Virus record (IMG/VR): IMGVR_UViG_3300042544_001444
Coordinates: 1 to 26,723 of that record
Source: a virus
Direction: 5' to 3' (one strand)
Length of the DNA stretch: 26,723 nt
In this document: positions 1 to 7,317 of the stretch, piece by piece
How positions within the stretch are numbered: position 1 is the first letter of the stretch
Layout of the letters: each line of letters opens with the position of its first letter
Translations under genes and position numbers: made by a program
The notes under the pieces: model-generated
What the model was told of the DNA's origin: nothing
Databases searched by the model: none
What the model saw: the letters and a program-made list of their open reading frames with translations, nothing else

Positions 1-2
1 GA

Positions 3-353
3 GATTGGGATATCATATTGGAAAACTTAAAATTTATATCTACAATCAATCTAAACGATAAACATGTATCGTTCGTGGTTCAAGATACAAATTACATGGA
101 AATGGAAGATTTCTACAATTTAATAATGAATATATTCAATAATAATGTTGATGTTTGTTTTAATAAAATAACGAATTGGGGAACATTTTCGGATAGCGAA
201 TTTAAATTAAAACAAATATGGAGCAGCGAACATCCGGAGTTTTTACTTTTTTTACACCAATTAAATAAAGTAAAATCAAAAAATAGGTGTATTCATAATA
301 TGTATGATATTATAGACGACACTTCCCCAAAAAAGAAAATTAATATAATATAA
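3..353 (+). CDS. C-terminal part of a probable radical-SAM (SPASM/twitch-type) protein, 5' truncated
   Basis: The reading frame is open from the window edge, so the gene starts upstream. An internal TTG at position 18 is not needed as a start. The visible 116 residues contain a FVVQDTNYMEM stretch followed by NWGTFSDSEF and a HPEF segment. This pattern resembles the C-terminal region of phage and bacterial radical-SAM proteins, after the barrel and near the auxiliary cluster region. The CxxxCxxC motif that would confirm the family would lie upstream and is not visible. The stop is 10 bp before the 2OG oxygenase gene, so the two are probably co-transcribed. If the assignment holds, the protein would carry out radical chemistry on a peptide or sugar substrate. 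The substrate is unknown. The call rests on recalled family patterns only. Confidence 0.5.
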   Translation, partial: DWDIILENLKFISTINLNDKHVSFVVQDTNYMEMEDFYNLIMNIFNNNVDVCFNKITNWGTFSDSEFKLKQIWSSEHPEFLLFLHQLNKVKSKNRCIHNMYDIIDDTSPKKKINII

Positions 354-363
354 AAATAATGTA

Positions 364-882
364 ATGATACAAATTTTAAAAAACGTTTTAGATCACGAAA
401 CAAAAATTAAATTAGATAAAATCTGCGATAATTTTGAAAATGAAAATTACGATAAGATAGATTATAAACTAGAAAATCATTATGTGAGATTAATAATTGA
501 TAACTCAATATTGTTAGAATATTTAAATAATTGTAAACGACTTTTAAATGAAGTTTTACCATATAACGACATAAAAAATATAAATTTTGAAGATACGACA
601 TCTTGTATAAACAAAGTAACAACCGAAACAAATAAAAACGATGAATATCATTTTGATATATCGTATTTAACCGTGGTAACATACTTAAATAACGATTTTG
701 AAGGTGGCGAATTTTTATATAAAGAAGGAACAAGTAAAATCGAAATTAAACCAGAAAAAAACATGACATTGGTGATGAATAATAGGTTATTACACAAAGT
801 TATGCCTGTTAGTGATGGAATACGATTTAGCTTAATTACATTTTTTCAACTAAAAGAAAAAAAAGACAAAACTTTAATGTAA
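364..882 (+). CDS. 2OG-Fe(II) oxygenase (prolyl 4-hydroxylase-like)
   Basis: The 172-aa protein has the facial triad of the 2-oxoglutarate/Fe(II) dioxygenase superfamily. The sequence HFD supplies H96 and D98, H144 lies in LLHKVMPV, and R154 in GIRFSLITFF is the expected 2OG carboxylate ligand. The segment FEGGEFLY between the first His/Asp pair and the distal His is typical of P4H-like members. The length fits a single-domain enzyme. These enzymes hydroxylate a substrate while oxidising 2-oxoglutarate to succinate. In phages the usual candidates are proteins, lipids or sugars, and nothing here picks one. It sits between the radical-SAM-like fragment and an SGNH hydrolase on the same strand with short gaps, at the start of the glycan-modification region. 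Confidence 0.85.
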   Translation: MIQILKNVLDHETKIKLDKICDNFENENYDKIDYKLENHYVRLIIDNSILLEYLNNCKRLLNEVLPYNDIKNINFEDTTSCINKVTTETNKNDEYHFDISYLTVVTYLNNDFEGGEFLYKEGTSKIEIKPEKNMTLVMNNRLLHKVMPVSDGIRFSLITFFQLKEKKDKTLM

Positions 883-898
883 TTTAAATTAGAACAAT

Positions 899-1693
899 AT
901 GACACCATTAAAATATTGGAATACGGATAATTTTGAGATATCAACGTATAAATTTCATTTATCGGATAAAATGAATAATTTTTATACCACATCTGGGTCA
1001 GACAATACTGGTTTATGTACATACACATATAATTCTTTAGGATTTAGAGGCGAAGAACCAACTAAAGAGGGATTTAAAGTAATGTGCATCGGTGATTCGA
1101 ATACTGAAGGTGTTGGGGTAAACGATAACGAAACGTGGCCCGCGCAATTTACAAAACTAATATCGAACGGGATAAATCACAATTTTGGAATGGGAGGTAG
1201 GAGCAATGATTATATTTGTAGATGTTTATTAACTTATTATGATGTGATTAAACCGGATTTAGTTTTAATTATGTACACATCACCACATAGAAGGGAAATT
1301 TTTACAAAAGACGGAGGCATTGAACCATTTATACCAACCTCCTCTTGGGGATATTTATCGGACACTGAAGATGGAAAAAAAATACAATCATATAAAACAG
1401 AGTTACAAAACGATAATGAAGATTTTGTAAATTGGTATAAAAACCATTTATTAATAAAATATTTTTTAGAAACAAAAAAATGTAATTGGTTATGGAATGG
1501 ATGGATGATGCCATCAATTGTTTATAATGAATCAAATAGATTTGATGGTAATTATAAGACGTCGTTTGTTGATTTTGGCGTTGATGGAGTGCATCCCGGA
1601 CCAAAACATAATTTATTATATTCAAAAGAATTATTTAATCATATTTACGAAAATTTTAGAGGTTATTTACCTAAAGATTTGATAATTGAATGA
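899..1693 (+). CDS. SGNH/GDSL-type hydrolase
   Basis: The 264-aa protein has the SGNH blocks in order. Block I is CIGDSNTEGVG with the probable nucleophile S67. A Gly/Asn region NFGMGGRSND lies near residues 95-104. The C-terminal DGVH (D229, H232) supplies the catalytic Asp and His. Members are esterases, deacetylases or O-acyltransferase partners, often acting on sugars. An N-terminal stretch of about 60 residues (NSLGFRGEEP) precedes block I, as in many sugar-cluster SGNH proteins. There is no signal peptide, so it probably acts in the cytoplasm or as a virion component. It is followed by a 44-bp gap that holds a promoter-like sequence and then the large glycosyltransferase fusion. It is one of three SGNH-like genes in the window. 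The substrate is unknown. Confidence 0.85.
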   Translation: MTPLKYWNTDNFEISTYKFHLSDKMNNFYTTSGSDNTGLCTYTYNSLGFRGEEPTKEGFKVMCIGDSNTEGVGVNDNETWPAQFTKLISNGINHNFGMGGRSNDYICRCLLTYYDVIKPDLVLIMYTSPHRREIFTKDGGIEPFIPTSSWGYLSDTEDGKKIQSYKTELQNDNEDFVNWYKNHLLIKYFLETKKCNWLWNGWMMPSIVYNESNRFDGNYKTSFVDFGVDGVHPGPKHNLLYSKELFNHIYENFRGYLPKDLIIE

Positions 1694-1701
1694 AATTTTA
1701 T

Positions 1702-1730
1702 TTGACATTTTAAACTATTTTCATTATATT
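1702..1730 (+). promoter_or_regulatory. Promoter-like -35/-10 just upstream of the 907-aa gene
   Basis: TTGACA at 1702-1707 and TATATT at 1725-1730 are separated by 17 bp. Only 7 bp separate the -10 box from the ATG at 1738, so a start at the usual distance would give a leaderless or nearly leaderless mRNA. The stretch ACATTTT, 11 bp, ATTATATTATAC is repeated with identical spacing upstream of the gene at 9164. Confidence 0.55.
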
Positions 1731-1737
1731 ATACTCA

Positions 1738-4461
1738 ATGAAAATACTTGCTCACACATCATTTATTGGTAAGACGGGATATGCAAATCATGCAAAATCT
1801 TTTTTTTGTGCCCTAAACAAATACCATATTGTAAAGGTAAGAAATCTAACTATTGGAGATAGTTGGGATGGTATGAATGATACTCCACATGATGGAGAAC
1901 CATATATGACTGATGAAATGAAGGATATGTTAATTCTTCAGACATTATTTAATGCGGATAAAACGAGATCAGATTATCCTATGTATGGATATAAGAACGA
2001 CTTTATTCCCGACGTACATATCGTATTAGCGGAAACAAACAATTACTATTTCTACGAAAACTATGAAGGTTATAAGATAGCGTACAATGTTTGGGAATCA
2101 ACACGTTACCCCGATAATTTCTTCCAACGATTATCCTATTTCGATGAGGTTTGGGTACCAACGCAATGGCAATTCGATTGTTTAGTTGAACAAGGATATC
2201 CAGCACATAAAATATCAATAGTACCTGAAGGTGTGGATGTTGAAACATTTAAACCGTTAGCTAAAATACCCAAAAAAGATAAATTTAGATTTTTATATTT
2301 TGGTAGATGGGATTATAGAAAAGGAACTACGGAAGTATTAAAAGCTTTTGGTGAAGTATTCTCTGGTAGAACGGATGTTGAAATGATCGCATCGGTAGAA
2401 AACCCATATCCATATGACGGTCTGAATACAACAGAAGAAAGAGTTGAGTTCCATAAGATAAACACTGAGAATATAAAGTTTATCAAGTTCACACCAAGAG
2501 AAGAATATATAAAGTATCTTCAAGAAGGTGATGTCTTTGTATCATGTGCTCGTAGTGAAGGATGGAACTTACCATTAATTGAAGCTATGGCTTGCGGAAC
2601 CCCCTCAATTTATTCAGATTGGGGTGGCCAATTAGAATTCGCAGAAGGTAAAGGTGTACCTGTTAAGATAGATTATTTAAGACCAGCAAATATAGAACAT
2701 AAAGATTTTCCTGGTGAATATTGTGAACCTGATTGGAACAATTTAGGGGAACAAATGTTAAATGTTTTTAACGACTATAAACGTTTTAAATCATTTGCAA
2801 AAGAAGAGGCAAAAGAAATACATGAAGACTTTAATTGGGATACCGTTGCAAAAACGGCATGTAAGGTTTTAGATAATCGATTTGACGATTTTGCATTTAT
2901 AACAACCGGAAACATTGGTTATATGCCAGTGATCGAGGATTTAGTAAAATCTTTATTAGAGTTTTCCAAACGTAAAATTATAGTATATGGTATTGATTGT
3001 GAAGTACCATTTGATTACCCAAATGTAATTAAAAGGACCATTACAACGCCAAAAATATCTGAACATGATAAATGGTACTGGAAACAATGGGCGTGTATTG
3101 AATCTTTAAATGAAGGATTTGAGAACTATGTTTGGATGGACGGAGATGTGGTTGTTAATCATAATGTTGATAACATTAAAAATCACTTCAATGAAATAGA
3201 AAATTACCCAATATCAGATATACACGTACAAGAAGAATTTTTTGGTTGGTACGATAATGGAAATAAATCACAATTATTTAACGAACAAGTTGCGAATGAG
3301 TGGGGAGTACAAAAACAACAACCATACATGCATGTTTGTATGTACATATTCAATAAAGAATGTAAATGGTGGTTTGAGGAAATTGTAAACCATTATGTTT
3401 CACTTATGGAAACCAATCCAAATGATTATAAACGTTTATATCTCTGGAATGATGAGGGTATTGATAATGTAATGAGGTGGAAATATAATTTTAAAAAACA
3501 CTTACCACTATCAAATTTTGACACTTCTTCTTATGATGGTGATGATGGGATGACAAATGAAACACAACATCATTTCTTAAAGTTTTGGAATGAAGAAGGT
3601 CCACAGAACTTTAATAGAATATTTGGATATCAAGCAATACCAAAAGATAAGAATGAAATTATTTATTTCCACGGTAACAAAAATGCGCAAATGTCTAATT
3701 TCATGGTTGATTTTATTAAGATGAAACGTGATAGTAGTTTTTATAAATCGGAACAATTTTATACTGACATTTATAAGTTAGAAAACCTGGGTGACATTAA
3801 AGGTGTTTTAGGTGGAACAATTGAAATTGCAAATAAATACGGATGGGCAAGGGCAATTTATCATGAAATTTTTAACCTATTAGATTATTACAAAGATAGA
3901 AACGTTAAACAAATACATGAAGGGGACATTGTTGTAGATTTGGGTGGTAATATGGGTATTTTTAATAGATGGGCTTATAGTCAAGGAGCGAGTAAAGTAA
4001 TTTCATTTGAACCGGACAGAAGATACTTTAAATTACTTTCATTAAATGCCGATCCTCGCTCAGTTATATTCAATGCCGCGGCGGCCCATGAAATTGGTGA
4101 GCTTAATTTATACGAAAGCAATCACTTGGGAGGATCAAATGTTTTTGGTATTGAAGGTCAGGAAGGTTACAGTGTAAGAACATATACTTTAAATTATCTT
4201 TTTGAAAGTGGGTTGATTGATCATATTGATTTTCTTAAGGTGGACATTGAAGGTGCAGAACATGCAGCGTTTGCTGGTATCAGCGACGAGAATTTACAAA
4301 AAGTAAAAACCATCGCAATGGAATATCACCATAGTCATTTCAATCATGATGAGGAACTTAGGATAAACTTTATTAATAGAATGAATGGGTTAGGGTTCAA
4401 TTCGTACCTATTGTACATGGGCGACAATAATTCTTTACAAATGATATATTTCTGGAGATGA
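1738..4461 (+). CDS. Three-domain fusion: GT4-like glycosyltransferase, DxD glycosyltransferase, FkbM methyltransferase
   Basis: This 907-aa protein joins three enzymes. Residues 1 to about 390 are a GT-B retaining glycosyltransferase (GT4/GT1-like), with IVPEGVDVETF, LYFGRWDYRKG and the E-x7-E motif E274-E282 in SEGWNLPLIEAMACGTP. Residues of about 395-670 look like a GT-A domain, with D468-G469-D470 in VWMDGDVVV as the metal-binding DxD. Residues of about 690-907 are an FkbM-family SAM-dependent methyltransferase, with DLGGNMG (734-740), FEPD, and KVDIEGAE (834-841). It would add two sugars and O-methylate a hydroxyl, making it a compact glycan-assembly machine. Donor sugars cannot be read from sequence. 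The stop overlaps the next methyltransferase start by 4 bp, so translation is probably coupled. The middle domain is the least certain. Confidence 0.88.
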   Translation: MKILAHTSFIGKTGYANHAKSFFCALNKYHIVKVRNLTIGDSWDGMNDTPHDGEPYMTDEMKDMLILQTLFNADKTRSDYPMYGYKNDFIPDVHIVLAETNNYYFYENYEGYKIAYNVWESTRYPDNFFQRLSYFDEVWVPTQWQFDCLVEQGYPAHKISIVPEGVDVETFKPLAKIPKKDKFRFLYFGRWDYRKGTTEVLKAFGEVFSGRTDVEMIASVENPYPYDGLNTTEERVEFHKINTENIKFIKFTPREEYIKYLQEGDVFVSCARSEGWNLPLIEAMACGTPSIYSDWGGQLEFAEGKGVPVKIDYLRPANIEHKDFPGEYCEPDWNNLGEQMLNVFNDYKRFKSFAKEEAKEIHEDFNWDTVAKTACKVLDNRFDDFAFITTGNIGYMPVIEDLVKSLLEFSKRKIIVYGIDCEVPFDYPNVIKRTITTPKISEHDKWYWKQWACIESLNEGFENYVWMDGDVVVNHNVDNIKNHFNEIENYPISDIHVQEEFFGWYDNGNKSQLFNEQVANEWGVQKQQPYMHVCMYIFNKECKWWFEEIVNHYVSLMETNPNDYKRLYLWNDEGIDNVMRWKYNFKKHLPLSNFDTSSYDGDDGMTNETQHHFLKFWNEEGPQNFNRIFGYQAIPKDKNEIIYFHGNKNAQMSNFMVDFIKMKRDSSFYKSEQFYTDIYKLENLGDIKGVLGGTIEIANKYGWARAIYHEIFNLLDYYKDRNVKQIHEGDIVVDLGGNMGIFNRWAYSQGASKVISFEPDRRYFKLLSLNADPRSVIFNAAAAHEIGELNLYESNHLGGSNVFGIEGQEGYSVRTYTLNYLFESGLIDHIDFLKVDIEGAEHAAFAGISDENLQKVKTIAMEYHHSHFNHDEELRINFINRMNGLGFNSYLLYMGDNNSLQMIYFWR

Positions 4462-5129
4462 GTAGCAATTTAGAAAAGTTAGCAATTAAATACGGAACAG
4501 ATAAAAGTTCTGAGGTACATAACTATTGCGTGAAGTATGAAAAATATTTACCGTTCAATAGGTACGATAAATTGAATATTTTAGAGATCGGTGTTTTAAA
4601 TGGTAAATCATTAAAAACGTGGCAGGAATATTATTATAAATCAAATATAATTGGTATTGATATAAATCCCGATTGCGAACAATACAATGATAGAGATAAT
4701 AGAGTACATGTTGAAATAGGATCTCAAGACGATAATGTTTTTTTAAATGATATAATGAGAAAATATGGACCATTTGATATGATATTAGACGATGGTTCAC
4801 ACATGAACGAACATGTTATTTATTCCTTCGAACATTTATTTGAATCGGTTAAATCGGGTGGTATATATGTAGTCGAAGATGTTTCAACATCATATTGGTC
4901 ATGGTATGGTGGAGGTTTAAATGACCCTAAGAGTATGATGGAATATTTTAAGAGATTAGCTGATGACGTCAATTTTAGAGGAATTGAAAATTTAGATAAT
5001 CAAGAAGCTGTATGGTGGAGAAGAGAAGATTTTTTAATACCATACACAAATAAAGTTTTACCCGATTGTAGAACCGATATAGAATCAATAACTTTCCTAA
5101 ATGGAATAATTTTAATAAGAAAAAGATAA
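4458..5129 (+). CDS. Class I SAM-dependent methyltransferase (MycE/TylF-like O-methyltransferase type)
   Basis: The 223-aa protein begins with IKYGTDKSSEVHNYCVKYE, resembling macrolide sugar O-methyltransferases in which this segment precedes the SAM fold. LEIGVLNG (42-49) is the SAM-binding loop. GIDI (66-69) carries the acidic residue expected to bind ribose. DDGSH (111-115) and VVEDV (138-142) match metal-dependent sugar O-methyltransferases. It overlaps the upstream fusion by 4 bp and shares its last base with the next gene's ATG, so all three are probably translationally coupled. The context suggests it methylates a sugar added by the neighbouring glycosyltransferases. The 180-aa protein at 13719-14261 has the same motifs at almost identical residue numbers and is probably a paralogue. 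Confidence 0.85.
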   Translation: MSSNLEKLAIKYGTDKSSEVHNYCVKYEKYLPFNRYDKLNILEIGVLNGKSLKTWQEYYYKSNIIGIDINPDCEQYNDRDNRVHVEIGSQDDNVFLNDIMRKYGPFDMILDDGSHMNEHVIYSFEHLFESVKSGGIYVVEDVSTSYWSWYGGGLNDPKSMMEYFKRLADDVNFRGIENLDNQEAVWWRREDFLIPYTNKVLPDCRTDIESITFLNGIILIRKR

Positions 5130-7246
5130 TGGGATATACACAATTTAATGATGATGTTTTTGTAGTTGACTGCTGGCCTGATAACAAAGAAAAAGAAAAT
5201 GTTTTAAAAAAATTACTTACAAGTTTAAAAGTTTATAATTGTCCTATTATATTATGTGGGCATTACCCAGTTTCACCCGATATACAGGTGTTAGCCGATT
5301 ATTACCTATATGATGGTAATAATGACATCCTATTAGAGAAAGATTTTGAAGAGTACGGTATTAATAGTGATAGATGGACAGACATGAGTACATATAAGAT
5401 AACCAACAAAGTTGATTTTCATCATGACTATGCGATTTGGTTAACGATGAAAAATGCTTTTAATCTTGCTAAACAATTAGGTAAGCAATATATCCATTTC
5501 TTAGAGTACGATAACCTACCAGACGAAATTCAATATCGTCAATCATTCATGGAATATGTTAGAAGTAATGACGCTGTTGTTTATGAATATTCAGAAGGAT
5601 CAACAAAAGAAAATAACCCATACAGTTCGGCGTATATCTTTTCAATTAAGACAGATGTTGCACTTAAAATGATTAGTCTTATTAATAGCAAAGAAGAATA
5701 CTTTAAAGGTAAACCTGATAGCTGGCAATTAGAAAAACAACTATTTCAATCTATTAAGAAAGTAACAAATAGTGTATTTGTTAGTAAGTATATACCTAAT
5801 GATAATGAACTTAATATTTTTGCGGTATGGAATAGGAATGGTATCTTAAAAAATGGCGCACGTTTACAAACATATTTAGGTGTTGATAATGCTGGACAAT
5901 TATTCGTTCATTTTATTTCCGGATTTTCGGAAAAACCAGCAGACAAAGATTATCTCATTGAAATTAACTACGCAGGTTATAAAAAGTTTCATACAGTAAA
6001 AAAGGGCGAGTATAAATTAGAAAGATTAGGCCAATACGAAAAGGGTTTATCTGTTGAGGTATATTATCAAGGAAAGGAAATTTTCAGTCAAGAACTAAAA
6101 GATGAAATGGGTGAGTTTAGAAGAAAGAATAAACTATCAAGAAAAAATGTTAACGCTAATAGACGAACCAATATTCATTTTGTAGATGGTCCATTTGTTG
6201 AAATACTAGAAGACGGGGATTATTTGTATAATGTTCAATTTATCAATAAAAGAAATAATAAGGTTGAGCTTGATTTTAACTTAAAGAGTAATCATTGGGT
6301 TAGATCTTCTAAAAAATATTTTGTCGATTGGTTAATAAAAATTAAAGGTGTCGATAATGATTTTTATCAAGAATATAATATAGATTTAACAAACAAACGC
6401 GTAATGATATGTTTTGAATCTAAATCATTGGGTGACAACCTAGCTTGGATGGATTACGTTGAGAAATTTAGAGTAGATAATAAGTGTGAAGTATTATGCT
6501 CGTCATTCCAAATAGATTTATTCAAAGATCAATATCCAAATATTCAATTTATAACACCTGGTACTAACGTTGATAACATATATGCATTATATCGTTTAGG
6601 GCTATTCTATAATGATAAACGTGAAATTGACTATTCAAGACACGAAACCGACCCTAAAAAAGAACCATTGATGAAAGTAGCGTCAGATATCTTGGGTTTA
6701 ACATATAAAGAATTAAAACCTAAATTGCCTAAATTGGGTAAAAAGAAAAAGAAACTTGTATCTATAGCAATACATTCCACATCACAATGTAAGTATTGGA
6801 ATAATCCAACGGGTTGGCAAGAAGTCGTAGATCATTATAAAGGTAAAGGATACGAAGTTAGACTCTTATCAAGAGAAGAAGATGGATATATGGGAAACAA
6901 ACATCCTAAAGGAATTACGATCCAACCTAAAAGCACCCTTAAAGAATTGATTAAAGTTTTACAAGAATCTGAATTGTTCATAGGAATTAGTAGCGGTTTA
7001 AGTTGGTTAGCTTGGGCGTCAGGAACTCCTACGGTTATTATTTCAGGGTTTACCGACGTTGATTTAGAACCAACAGAAGGAGTTACTCGTATAATTAATA
7101 AAGAAGTGTGTAATAGTTGTTGGTCAAACCATGAATTTGATCCAGGAGATTGGAATTGGTGTCCAATTAATAAGGGAACAAAAGAACAATTTATATGTTC
7201 AAAGGTCATTACAGGTCAAGACGTTATAAATAAAATAGAAATATAA
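5129..7246 (+). CDS. Glycosyltransferase fused to a BAHT/TibC-type autotransporter O-heptosyltransferase domain
   Basis: The 705-aa protein has an N-terminal region (to about 230) resembling a GT-A-like transferase, with YIHFLEYDN near residues 120-128. A linker follows. From about residue 345 it matches the autotransporter strand-loop-strand O-heptosyltransferase family (Aah/TibC): NIHFVDGPFVEIL, then FESKSLGDNLAWMDYVE, HSTSQCKYWNNPTGWQEV, LSREEDGYMGNK and GISSGLSWLAWASGTP. The C-terminal cysteines C661, C664, C678 and C690 (VCNSCW, NWCP, FICS) match those that bind iron in this family. Known members transfer heptose from ADP-heptose to serines of repetitive autotransporters such as TibA. 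The next gene, 71 bp away, encodes a Gly/Ser/Thr-repeat fibre. Targeting of that fibre is inferred. The donor may not be heptose, and the N-terminal domain is loosely assigned. Confidence 0.88.
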   Translation: MGYTQFNDDVFVVDCWPDNKEKENVLKKLLTSLKVYNCPIILCGHYPVSPDIQVLADYYLYDGNNDILLEKDFEEYGINSDRWTDMSTYKITNKVDFHHDYAIWLTMKNAFNLAKQLGKQYIHFLEYDNLPDEIQYRQSFMEYVRSNDAVVYEYSEGSTKENNPYSSAYIFSIKTDVALKMISLINSKEEYFKGKPDSWQLEKQLFQSIKKVTNSVFVSKYIPNDNELNIFAVWNRNGILKNGARLQTYLGVDNAGQLFVHFISGFSEKPADKDYLIEINYAGYKKFHTVKKGEYKLERLGQYEKGLSVEVYYQGKEIFSQELKDEMGEFRRKNKLSRKNVNANRRTNIHFVDGPFVEILEDGDYLYNVQFINKRNNKVELDFNLKSNHWVRSSKKYFVDWLIKIKGVDNDFYQEYNIDLTNKRVMICFESKSLGDNLAWMDYVEKFRVDNKCEVLCSSFQIDLFKDQYPNIQFITPGTNVDNIYALYRLGLFYNDKREIDYSRHETDPKKEPLMKVASDILGLTYKELKPKLPKLGKKKKKLVSIAIHSTSQCKYWNNPTGWQEVVDHYKGKGYEVRLLSREEDGYMGNKHPKGITIQPKSTLKELIKVLQESELFIGISSGLSWLAWASGTPTVIISGFTDVDLEPTEGVTRIINKEVCNSCWSNHEFDPGDWNWCPINKGTKEQFICSKVITGQDVINKIEI

Positions 7247-7287
7247 GGTATTTTTCATAGATTTTATTCACAAAGATAAAAAATCAA

Positions 7288-7296
7288 GTATTTATA
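7288..7296 (+). promoter_or_regulatory. GTATTTATA element upstream of the fibre gene
   Basis: GTATTTATA lies 21 bp before the fibre ATG. The same 9-mer occurs at 8870-8878 before the next virion-like gene. Related forms precede two minus-strand micro-genes: ATATTTATA at 19047-19055 and GTATTTATT at 22187-22195. TATTTATA is the reverse complement of the T4 late promoter core TATAAATA, so its orientation and role are uncertain. Confidence 0.35.
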
Positions 7297-7317
7297 TGAG
7301 TATAACAAAATAACCAT

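Noticed and set aside
407-733. 108-codon minus-strand frame
   Set aside because: It is a shadow of the 2OG oxygenase, rich in Leu/Tyr as expected from antisense AT-rich DNA.
6835-7209. 124-codon minus-strand frame
   Set aside because: It lies opposite the highly recognisable heptosyltransferase domain and has no family features.
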